From NCBI GenBank assembly GCA_031289065.1, contig JAITQI010000125.1:1-5613 (forward strand): a stretch of DNA of 5,613 bases, written 5' to 3'. Position numbers and translations under genes: made by a program. Of the stretch, positions 1 to 5,215 are shown in pieces. Below the pieces are notes generated by a model. That model saw only the letters and a program-made list of their open reading frames with translations. It was not told the origin of the DNA and did no database searches. The DNA is from Oscillospiraceae bacterium. Lineage in GTDB: Bacteria > Bacillota > Clostridia > Oscillospirales > UBA929. The first letter of the stretch is position 1. Each line of letters begins with the position of its first letter.

Positions 1-281
1 AGGCGCCAGGCGACGCCCACCGCGTAGCCCGCGAAAAAAAACAGCAAAGGCAAGAGATACACGACGCTCGCCAGGCCCAATACCCGCCGCCCGTCGGTGC
101 TCAGGGTCACCAGGTCGCCCGCCGCCGCGCCCAACAGGTTGCGGGCGGTCACCCGCATGGGAGGGGCCTCTCCGCACAGGCCGCAGGCACCGCAAGCCTC
201 CCCGCAGGCGGACGTCCGGCGCACCTCTACGGCGGCCAGCCCGCCGGGCAGGACCTCGCGGACAACAGCGGTTTGCGTCAT
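1..281 (-). CDS. rseC: RseC/MucC-family membrane redox protein, 5' part only
   Basis: The first 93 codons are visible and the gene runs off the left edge. Residues 1-25 start with MTQTAVVREV and a short beta-rich stretch. A cysteine cluster follows, with Cys at 26, 30, 33 and 36 (CX3CX2CX2C, around ACGEACGACGLCG). Next comes a small domain (MRVTARNLLGAAAGDLV), and then a hydrophobic segment from about residue 68 to 91 that is the first of the two membrane helices expected in this family. This order matches RseC/MucC proteins, which in E. coli act with the Rsx/Rnf complex to reduce SoxR; the role in this organism is unknown. The start is set by GGAGGT (289-294) eight bases before the ATG. It lies 64 bases after cdaR in the same direction with no terminator between, so co-transcription is likely. 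Family assignment is good; the partner and substrate are inference. Confidence 0.8.
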   Translation of the reverse strand, partial: MTQTAVVREVLPGGLAAVEVRRTSACGEACGACGLCGEAPPMRVTARNLLGAAAGDLVTLSTDGRRVLGLASVVYLLPLLFFFAGYAVGVAWR

Positions 282-288
282 CAAATAT

Positions 289-294
289 ACCTCC
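289..294 (-). promoter_or_regulatory. Shine-Dalgarno site of rseC
   Basis: GGAGGT on the minus strand, eight bases upstream of the rseC ATG. It is a near-perfect anti-16S match, so the gene can be translated independently of cdaR. Confidence 0.8.
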
Positions 295-345
295 GAAGCA
301 GCAGTCAGATGTCAGGCAGGGCACAGGTCGCCCGTTACAGAGACG

Positions 346-1596
346 TTAGGATGGGCCGTCGGGGCCGTCGGTCACTTCCACGGTGATTTTAACCTCGCCG
401 ATGGCGCCCACGTCGGGGAAGCCGTCCACATAGACGGAGGCCAGCACGGTCTGTTGGCCCTTGGCCAATTCGACCCCCTCCAGGTCGGCCACAATGCGGA
501 TGCTGAAGGCCTGAACCCGGGACATATCCCCTTGGGGGCCGCGCAGGGTGACCGACAGGCTCTGGGTGACCACTCGCACCTCGTAGCCCTCCGGCGGCGC
601 GGCGTTGGTAATGGTGATGTTCTCGGCGTCGTAGCGCTGGGAGGTCAGGCCGATGAAATGCACGGTCACCTCGGCCTCGGTTTTTCCGTTGTTGGCCACG
701 CCGTTGGGCGGGACGACGGAGAACTTGAACGTCTGCCCGTCCACCGCCCCCGATAGATCGATGTTGCCCAGGGTGATCATATTCAGGGGCCCCAATACCA
801 CCGGGTCGCCCGATAATTCCACCAACGGCGGCGAAAAATCAAGCTGGACATTGGCGGCCTTGGCGCCGCCGCCGTCGATGAGGTTTACGCCGAGGGGCAC
901 CTCTTTGACCATGGAGACGTTGAGGGTCACGTTGACGCTGGTGGTTTCCAGGTACAAATCCTCCGAGGTGATCTCGTTGCCGTCGGTGTCCACCAGGGTG
1001 AAGGTCGAGGGAAAGACGACGGTTTGGGTCAGTTCCTTTTCCGGGGCCACCAGGGCGTGGTCGATGAGCATGAGCACTTCGGAAGGGCCGCGCACGATGA
1101 TCTGGGCGGGGTCGATGGACTCGCCGTCCAGCTTATAGCCCGTCGGAATTTGCAGCTTTTCGTGGGTCAGGCGCACATCCACGGGGCGGCTGCGTATCTT
1201 GTCGGTGGTCACGCGCACGAGGCGGCTGGTGGGGGTCTCCACCCGGACGCCCTGGACGTCGTCCGGCCAGCGGATGGCATACTCCACCGGCTGTACGCCG
1301 GTGCTGGTAATGGTGTTCAGATTGGCCACGACGGTCACCGTCTCGGCGGTGCACTTGGTCAGCTCTGTCAGCCGTCCCCGGAGGGTGACCGAAATCACGG
1401 CGTCGAGGCCGCTGGTCACGACGATGTCTTTTTCTTGGAGCAGCTCGGTTTGCCCGGTGAAGGTGACGTGAATGCGGTCGATGGTTTTGGTGCGCTCGGC
1501 GTCCTGGTTTACGGTAACGTACAGCCAGAACATGACGGCCAAAATCAGGGACAGCGCCCAAAACCCGATGTTGTACTTTTTCAGCCAACTTCTCAT
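346..1596 (-). CDS. cdaR: YbbR-domain protein CdaR, regulator of the diadenylate cyclase
   Basis: A 416-residue membrane-anchored extracytoplasmic protein. A short basic N-terminus (MRSWLKKYNI) precedes one membrane helix at about residues 11-29 (WALSLILAVMFWLYV). The rest is four YbbR-type beta repeats at roughly 38-130, 136-226, 231-315 and 322-408. Their recurring cores are VTLRGRL (70-76), IIVRGPSEV (166-174), VELSGDPVV (259-267) and VTLRGPQGD (349-357). Four repeats behind one helix is the layout of CdaR/YbbR in Firmicutes, where it binds CdaA and modulates c-di-AMP synthesis. The start codon overlaps the cdaA stop (ATGA), and AAGGGG lies eight bases upstream at 1605-1610. The frame stays open upstream to 1872, but that extension lies inside cdaA and has no YbbR or membrane character, so I rejected it. 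The tail (DGPDGPS) is short and polar. Confidence 0.93.
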   Translation of the reverse strand: MRSWLKKYNIGFWALSLILAVMFWLYVTVNQDAERTKTIDRIHVTFTGQTELLQEKDIVVTSGLDAVISVTLRGRLTELTKCTAETVTVVANLNTITSTGVQPVEYAIRWPDDVQGVRVETPTSRLVRVTTDKIRSRPVDVRLTHEKLQIPTGYKLDGESIDPAQIIVRGPSEVLMLIDHALVAPEKELTQTVVFPSTFTLVDTDGNEITSEDLYLETTSVNVTLNVSMVKEVPLGVNLIDGGGAKAANVQLDFSPPLVELSGDPVVLGPLNMITLGNIDLSGAVDGQTFKFSVVPPNGVANNGKTEAEVTVHFIGLTSQRYDAENITITNAAPPEGYEVRVVTQSLSVTLRGPQGDMSRVQAFSIRIVADLEGVELAKGQQTVLASVYVDGFPDVGAIGEVKITVEVTDGPDGPS

Positions 1597-2453
1597 TTCC
1601 GCGTCCCCTTTACTTTGCGCACCCAGCGGGACACGCCCCGTTTGTCGTCCTCCCCCGTGTCGGGCAGGAGTTCCTTCCGCAGGAGTAGGTCGAGGGTTTC
1701 GGGGGCCAGATGGCGTTTGATGCTGCCGCCGTCGGCCACCGAGATGGAGCCGGTTTCCTCTGAGACGATGACCACCAGCGCGTCGGCGCGTTCGCTCATG
1801 CCGATGGCCGCCCGGTGACGCATACCCAGGTCGCGGCTCAAATCCTGTTTGTCGGTCAGGGGGAGGACGCATCCGGCCCCGGCCACCCGCCCGTCCCGGA
1901 TGACGACCGCGCCGTCGTGGAGAGGGGCTTTGGGGTAAAAGATATTTTTCAGCAGTTCGGCGGTGACTTCGGCGTCGATCACCGTGCCGGTTTTGACGAT
2001 GTCGTCGAGCATGACGGTGCGCTCAAAGACGATAAGGGCCCCCTCCCGCCGCCAGGAAAGCGCACTGCAGGCGTTGACCGTTTGCACCAGCACGTGTTCC
2101 ATGTTGCCGACCTTCGCCCGGCCCAGCAAGCTGCGCAACCGGGAGGATCCCCCCATCTGCTCCAGCATCTTGCGCAGTTCTGGCTGGAAGACCACCACCA
2201 GGGCAAACAGGCCGATCTGCATGGCGTTGACCAGCACGTAATTGATGATGCGCAGACCGATGAGTTCGGCGAGGAGCATGACGGCCAGCAGGAGCACGAT
2301 GCCCTGCAGGACCCGCAGGGCGTTGCTCTTGCGCATGACCTGAATGAATTTGAAAATGGCCAGGGTCACAATGAGGATGTCCAGCACGTCCCACACGGTG
2401 AGCAGGGTAAAATACCGCCACATATTTTGGGCAATCTCCCGGACGACATCCAC
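1593..2453 (-). CDS. cdaA: Diadenylate cyclase CdaA (c-di-AMP synthase)
   Basis: Condenses two ATP into cyclic di-AMP at the membrane; in Firmicutes c-di-AMP controls potassium and osmolyte balance and affects cell-wall homeostasis. With the chosen start it is 286 residues, normal for CdaA. Three hydrophobic segments lie at about 22-40, 46-66 and 72-90, followed by QPELRKMLEQMG (90-101), typical of the family, and the cytoplasmic DAC domain at about 105-250. Both catalytic signatures are intact: DGA at 180-182 (PLHDGAVVIRDGRV) and RHR at 212-214 (GMRHRAAIGMSE), then VSEETGSIS (230-238). The start is uncertain. I chose GTG at 2453, which gives a family-like N-terminus and has GGGAG about 11 bases upstream. 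ATG at 2423 (276 residues) is possible, and GTG at 2504 would add an atypical leader. It overlaps cdaR by four bases (ATGA), so translation is probably coupled. An extended -10 promoter lies upstream at 2643-2671. Confidence 0.95.
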   Translation of the reverse strand: MDVVREIAQNMWRYFTLLTVWDVLDILIVTLAIFKFIQVMRKSNALRVLQGIVLLLAVMLLAELIGLRIINYVLVNAMQIGLFALVVVFQPELRKMLEQMGGSSRLRSLLGRAKVGNMEHVLVQTVNACSALSWRREGALIVFERTVMLDDIVKTGTVIDAEVTAELLKNIFYPKAPLHDGAVVIRDGRVAGAGCVLPLTDKQDLSRDLGMRHRAAIGMSERADALVVIVSEETGSISVADGGSIKRHLAPETLDLLLRKELLPDTGEDDKRGVSRWVRKVKGTRK

Positions 2454-2461
2454 CGCGCTTA

Positions 2462-2623
2462 TCACTCCCGCCGCGGCGCCACCGGTCGGCAACCGGCAAC
2501 GCACAAGTATTTATGATATTTCGCCGACATTTCATCAGCGGCCTTTTGGATCGTTCTCATGCCGGCGCAATATAGGATTGAATCAAAATGTAACGCCGAC
2601 GCGCAACGGCTCAAATTTGCCAC
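2462..2623 (-). other. Possible 53-codon leader ORF upstream of cdaA (weak)
   Basis: An open frame begins at GTG 2623 just after an in-frame TAA-ACA, and ends in two consecutive stops, TGA-TAA (2464-2459). An internal ATG at 2560 would give 32 residues (MRTIQKAADEMSAKYHKYLC and so on). The stops fall between the GGGAG that would serve cdaA and its GTG start, so ribosomes finishing here would sit on the cdaA initiation region. Against it being a gene: there is no convincing ribosome binding site at either start, third codon positions are mixed rather than strongly GC as in the neighbours, and I recognise no family. It contains several cysteines. It is best read as a candidate leader peptide or as chance. 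Confidence 0.2.
2482..2496 (-). repeat. Short hairpin in the cdaA leader
   Basis: Perfect 5-bp inverted repeat, CCGGT at 2482-2486 and ACCGG at 2492-2496, with a 5-base loop. It lies about 30 bases upstream of the proposed cdaA start and inside the predicted transcript. It is short and GC-rich, so it could be chance, but it would form next to the ribosome binding region. Confidence 0.35.
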
Positions 2624-2642
2624 TGTTTATTGCCGCCGTAAT

Positions 2643-2671
2643 ATTATACCACCACCGCGCCGCAAAAGGAA
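2643..2671 (-). promoter_or_regulatory. Extended -10 sigma-A-type promoter for cdaA-cdaR
   Basis: On the minus strand TGGTATAAT gives a consensus -10 hexamer TATAAT (2643-2648) with the extended-10 TGn motif directly before it. At 17-base spacing the -35 position reads TTCCTT (2666-2671), a poor match to TTGACA, which fits a promoter that relies on the extended -10. The predicted start is near 2636, giving a leader of about 180 nt before cdaA. It sits downstream of the kdgK terminator, so it would make cdaA-cdaR-rseC a separate transcription unit. Confidence 0.65.
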
Positions 2672-2684
2672 GACAAAGTTTTAA

Positions 2685-2752
2685 GACAGTGACAAAAGGC
2701 AAAACAAAGAGACCGGAAGAAAAAACAGGCGGGGCACGCCCTTTGTCTGTCC
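2685..2752 (-). repeat. Second hairpin, interlocked with the kdgK terminator
   Basis: In the minus-strand transcript the segment 2751-2738 (GACAG then ACAAAGGGC) pairs with 2700-2685 (GCCTTTTGT, a two-base CA bulge, CTGTC). That is 14 pairs including one G-U. Its 5' arm lies inside the loop of the terminator hairpin (2704-2770) and its 3' arm lies beyond it, so the two stems cross rather than nest. They must either compete or form a partial pseudoknot. Function is unknown. Confidence 0.5.
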
Positions 2753-2770
2753 TCTGCTTCCGGTCTTTGT
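2701..2770 (-). terminator. Rho-independent terminator after kdgK
   Basis: The arms are ACAAAGACCGGAAG (2770-2757) and CTTCCGGTCTCTTTGT (2719-2704) on the minus strand. They give 14 Watson-Crick pairs with a two-base bulge in the 3' arm, followed by a short U run (2704-2701). The 37-base loop holds a minor 4-bp stem (GGCG/CGCC, 2728-2740) followed by six Us. The structure starts four bases after the kdgK TAA, so it should end the hexuronate operon. The loop is longer than in a standard terminator. Confidence 0.75.
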
Positions 2771-2774
2771 CTTT

Positions 2775-3863
2775 TTACCGCTGCACCCGGGCGGAGCCGC
2801 CTTTTACGAGGGCTTCCACCTCTTTTTTCGAGGCCATGGAGGTGTCCCCCGGGGTGGTCATGGCCAGGGCGCCGTGGGCGACGCCGTAATTCAGGGCGGT
2901 TTGGGTGTCCGCGCCCGTCATCAGGCCGTAAATCAGGCCGGAGGCGAAGCTGTCCCCCCCGCCGACGCGGTCGAGAATCTCCAGCCCGTCCAGGCGGAGG
3001 CCCTGGAATACCTCGCCCTCCGCCCAACAGATGGCCGACCAGTCGTTGACCGTGGCCGTCCGGACGCCCCGCAGGGTGGAGGCGATGACCTTGAAGTTGG
3101 GATAGGCCTTGGCGGCGGCGGCCACCATGCGGCGGTAGCCGTCCAGGTTGAGCTGTTTTAAGTCGGCGTCGTTGCCCGCCACCTCGAGGCCGAGGCAGGC
3201 GGTGAAGTCCTCCTCGTTGCCGATCATGACGTCCACGTATTGGGCGATCTCCCGGTTGACTTGCTGGGCCTTGGCCTTGCCGCCGATGTCCTTCCAGAGG
3301 GAGGGACGGTAGTTCAGGTCGTAGCTGACCACCGTGCCGTGGCGGCGGGCGGCTTTGAGGGCCTCGACGGCCACCTGGGCGGTGGTCTCGGACAGGGCGG
3401 CGAAGATGCCGCCGGTGTGCAGCCAACGCACACCGAGGGTTCCGAAGAGGTATTCCCAGTCGATGTCCCCCGGCTTCAGTTGGGAGACGGCGGTGTAGGC
3501 CCGGTCGCTAACCGACAGCGCCCCTCGGACGCCGAAGCCGCGCTCCACGAAGTTCAGGCCGTTGCGGGCCGCCCGGCCCACGCCGTCAAAGGGCACCCAT
3601 TTGATCAGGGAGGCGTCCACCCCGCCTTGGAGGATGAAGTCCTCGGCCAGGCGGCCCACCTCGTTGTCGGCGAAGGCGGTGACGACGCCGGTTTTCAGGC
3701 CGAAACAGCGGCGCAGGCCCCGGGCGACGTTGTACTCGCCGCCGCCCTCCCAGACGCGGAAGGAGCGGGCGTTTTTGACACGACCCTCGCCGGGGTCAAA
3801 GCGGAGCATGACTTCCCCCAGGGCCAGCATGTCGTAGGTATACTGTTCGCGCAGTGTCAACAT
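2775..3863 (-). CDS. kdgK: 2-dehydro-3-deoxygluconokinase, PfkB family
   Basis: ATP-dependent kinase that converts 2-keto-3-deoxygluconate to KDPG in the cytoplasm. The protein has 362 residues, a little longer than most bacterial KdgK proteins (about 310-345). The N-terminal strand LALGEVMLRFDPGEG (13-27) and the glycine-rich GGGEYNVARGL (40-50) form the sugar-binding PfkB motif. YDLNYRPSLW (181-190) is typical of KDG kinases. The second PfkB signature is DRVGGGDSFASGLIYG (298-313), with catalytic base D304 and GGG as the anion hole in place of the usual GAG. The end (GDTSMASKKEVEAL) is also family-like. GGGAGGG (3871-3877), seven bases before the ATG, fixes the start; it nearly abuts the kdgA stop. 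The gene is 14 bases downstream of kdgA, last in the operon, and followed by a terminator. Kinase family is certain; substrate is inferred from the KdgA neighbour and the motifs. Confidence 0.9.
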   Translation of the reverse strand: MLTLREQYTYDMLALGEVMLRFDPGEGRVKNARSFRVWEGGGEYNVARGLRRCFGLKTGVVTAFADNEVGRLAEDFILQGGVDASLIKWVPFDGVGRAARNGLNFVERGFGVRGALSVSDRAYTAVSQLKPGDIDWEYLFGTLGVRWLHTGGIFAALSETTAQVAVEALKAARRHGTVVSYDLNYRPSLWKDIGGKAKAQQVNREIAQYVDVMIGNEEDFTACLGLEVAGNDADLKQLNLDGYRRMVAAAAKAYPNFKVIASTLRGVRTATVNDWSAICWAEGEVFQGLRLDGLEILDRVGGGDSFASGLIYGLMTGADTQTALNYGVAHGALAMTTPGDTSMASKKEVEALVKGGSARVQR

Positions 3864-3870
3864 ATCGGTT

Positions 3871-3878
3871 CCCTCCCC
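3871..3878 (-). promoter_or_regulatory. Shine-Dalgarno site of kdgK
   Basis: GGGGAGGG on the minus strand, seven bases before the kdgK ATG. Its first base is the last base of the kdgA TAG stop. It supports this start over the internal ATG at residue 12. Confidence 0.75.
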
Positions 3879-4510
3879 TATCCCCGCGCCGTGCGGAGCA
3901 ATGCCACCGCTTCGCGGGTGCGGCGGGTGATCTCGGCGAAATGGCCGGCGGCGATGAGCTCCGGCGGGGCCATCCAGCTGCCGCCCACCGCCAAGACGCT
4001 GCTGTTTTTCCAGTAGTCGGCGGCGTTTTTCTCGCTGATGCCGCCGGTGGGCACAAAGCGGACGCCGCCGAAGGGGGCGCTGAGGGCCTTGACGGTTTTC
4101 AGGCCGCCGTAGTTTTCCGCCGGGAAAAACTTGAAGACGGTCAGCCCCAGGTTCAGGCCGGTGATGATCTCGGTGGGGGTGACCACCCCGGGCAGGATGG
4201 TGAGACCGGCGTCCAGCGCCGCTTTGACCAGAACCGGATCCAGCCCCGGGGAGACGATGAATTTCGCCCCGGCTTGGCGGGCCGCCGCCAACTGGTCAAG
4301 CGTCAAGACGGTGCCGGCCCCCACGAGCATGTCGGGCACCTGTTGGGCGACCCGGCGGATGGCCTCGGGGGCGGCGGCGGTGCGGAAGGTGATTTCGATA
4401 CAGTTGATGCCCCCGTCGAGAAGGGCCTGGGCCAGGGGCAGCGCGGACTCGGCGTCGTCGATTTTGATCACCGGCACCAGCCCGCAGGCTTTGATTTGTT
4501 CGAGACTCAT
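3878..4510 (-). CDS. kdgA: 2-dehydro-3-deoxyphosphogluconate aldolase / 4-hydroxy-2-oxoglutarate aldolase
   Basis: Class I aldolase that splits KDPG into pyruvate and glyceraldehyde-3-phosphate, the last step of hexuronate and Entner-Doudoroff catabolism. The protein has 210 residues, the normal length, and one TIM-barrel domain. All the key residues line up with E. coli Eda at a constant offset of six: E39 and R43 (IEITFRT; E45 and R49 in Eda), T67 (GAGTVL; T73) and the Schiff-base lysine K127 (FKFFPAE; K133). The phosphate-binding end is FVPTGGIS (152-159) and VGGSWM (175-180). AAGGAG (4519-4524) lies eight bases before the ATG. The gene starts 15 bases after the GntR gene and ends 14 bases before kdgK, so all three are co-transcribed. 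I see no defect in the protein. Confidence 0.95.
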   Translation of the reverse strand: MSLEQIKACGLVPVIKIDDAESALPLAQALLDGGINCIEITFRTAAAPEAIRRVAQQVPDMLVGAGTVLTLDQLAAARQAGAKFIVSPGLDPVLVKAALDAGLTILPGVVTPTEIITGLNLGLTVFKFFPAENYGGLKTVKALSAPFGGVRFVPTGGISEKNAADYWKNSSVLAVGGSWMAPPELIAAGHFAEITRRTREAVALLRTARG

Positions 4511-4518
4511 ACGTATCG

Positions 4519-4524
4519 CTCCTT
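4519..4524 (-). promoter_or_regulatory. Shine-Dalgarno site of kdgA
   Basis: AAGGAG on the minus strand, eight bases before the kdgA ATG and one base after the gntR stop. It is the cleanest ribosome binding site in the operon, so the aldolase is probably translated efficiently. Confidence 0.8.
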
Positions 4525-4525
4525 T

Positions 4526-5215
4526 TTATCGGCCAGAAGTTTGGTTGAAGTAGTTGGGGTATGTTTCCCTAAGGGGGGCTTCGTCGATGCGGAAACGGGA
4601 GAGGTGCTGGGTCAGCACGTCCTGGGCCGCGGCCGTGTCGCCCCGGCGGATGGCGGTGAGGAGCGCCTCGTGGTCTTCCACGATGTGGGTGTCGGCCACC
4701 GATTGGAGGCTCATGCGGCGCACCCGGTCAAAATGGGTGGTTATGCCGCGCTGGAGTTCGTAGGTACGGCTCTTGCCGCACAGGGCGAACAGCGCGCCGT
4801 GAAAGGCGTCGTCCAACTCGATGAGCCGCTCGGGGGCGTGGTTTTCCAGGTAAAAGCGCTGCAGCTTGACATTTTCCGCCACGGCCCTGAAGTCCAGGGC
4901 GTCGGCTCCCTGACAGGCGAGGGCCACGATGGCCCGCTCCAACACCGACCGCAAAAATTGGGACTCCTCCACCAGCTCATAGTCGATGAGCGCCACCCGG
5001 CTGCCCTTCTGGGGGAGCACTTCGATCAGGCTGGCCTTGCTGAGTTCCGACAACACCTCCCGGATGGGGGTGCGGGACACGCCGAGAGCGGCGGACAGCT
5101 CGTTTTCGCTGACCAAACAGCCTGGCTCCAGCGCCAGGGTGATGATATTGTGTTTGATATTGCGCAGGGCGTATTCCCGGGCGGTTTCCCGGGGGAGGCG
5201 CGGCTGAATGTTCAT
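4526..5215 (-). CDS. GntR-family (FadR/FCD subfamily) transcriptional regulator
   Basis: A 229-residue DNA-binding regulator. The N-terminal winged helix-turn-helix spans about residues 12-76, with the recognition part SENELSAALGVSRTPIREVL (36-55) and the wing LIEVLPQKGSRVA (63-75). The C-terminal FCD effector domain covers about 85-210. Its metal-binding residues appear present: D135 and H139 (LDDAFHG), H182 (EDHEALL) and H204 (TQHL). FCD regulators of this class often respond to uronates or their breakdown products (UxuR/ExuR type), and the position inside a uronate operon suggests the same here; the effector is inference. The ATG overlaps the stop of the upstream oxidoreductase (ATGA). I see no clear Shine-Dalgarno site, so translation is probably coupled. 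Its operator would be expected before the first gene of the operon, outside the window. Confidence 0.9.
   Translation of the reverse strand: MNIQPRLPRETAREYALRNIKHNIITLALEPGCLVSENELSAALGVSRTPIREVLSELSKASLIEVLPQKGSRVALIDYELVEESQFLRSVLERAIVALACQGADALDFRAVAENVKLQRFYLENHAPERLIELDDAFHGALFALCGKSRTYELQRGITTHFDRVRRMSLQSVADTHIVEDHEALLTAIRRGDTAAAQDVLTQHLSRFRIDEAPLRETYPNYFNQTSGR

Larger units (their letters stand above)
2454..2774. other. Intergenic region between kdgK and cdaA
   Basis: This stretch of 321 bases is less GC-rich than its flanks and carries no recognisable gene. From the kdgK side it holds the terminator hairpin, the interlocking second hairpin, a third copy of the terminator's 8-base arm motif (agacaaag, 2671-2678, complementary to ctttgtct at 2741-2748 and 2765-2772), the extended -10 promoter, and the cdaA leader with the weak 53-codon frame. 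I saw no match to the ydaO-type c-di-AMP riboswitch. Confidence 0.7.

Noticed and set aside
346..1872. 508-residue version of the YbbR protein
   Set aside because: The extra 92 residues overlap the catalytic end of cdaA, are Arg/Gly/Pro-rich, and would bury the membrane anchor. The ATG at 1596 has a ribosome binding site and overlaps the cdaA stop.
1593..2504. Longer cdaA start at GTG 2504
   Set aside because: It adds 17 residues (MRCRLPTGGAAAG and so on) unlike CdaA N-termini and overlaps the leader hairpin; GTG 2453 or ATG 2423 fits better.
97..2516. Several plus-strand open frames opposite rseC, cdaR and cdaA
   Set aside because: They mirror the codon pattern of the real minus-strand genes and show no domains or ribosome binding sites.
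2454..2640. c-di-AMP (ydaO-type) riboswitch in the cdaA leader
   Set aside because: I could not find the conserved ydaO sequence blocks or nested stems by eye. A covariance-model search would settle it.
3240..4016. Plus-strand open frame antisense to kdgK
   Set aside because: Same composition artefact; the minus-strand kdgK and kdgA are unambiguous.
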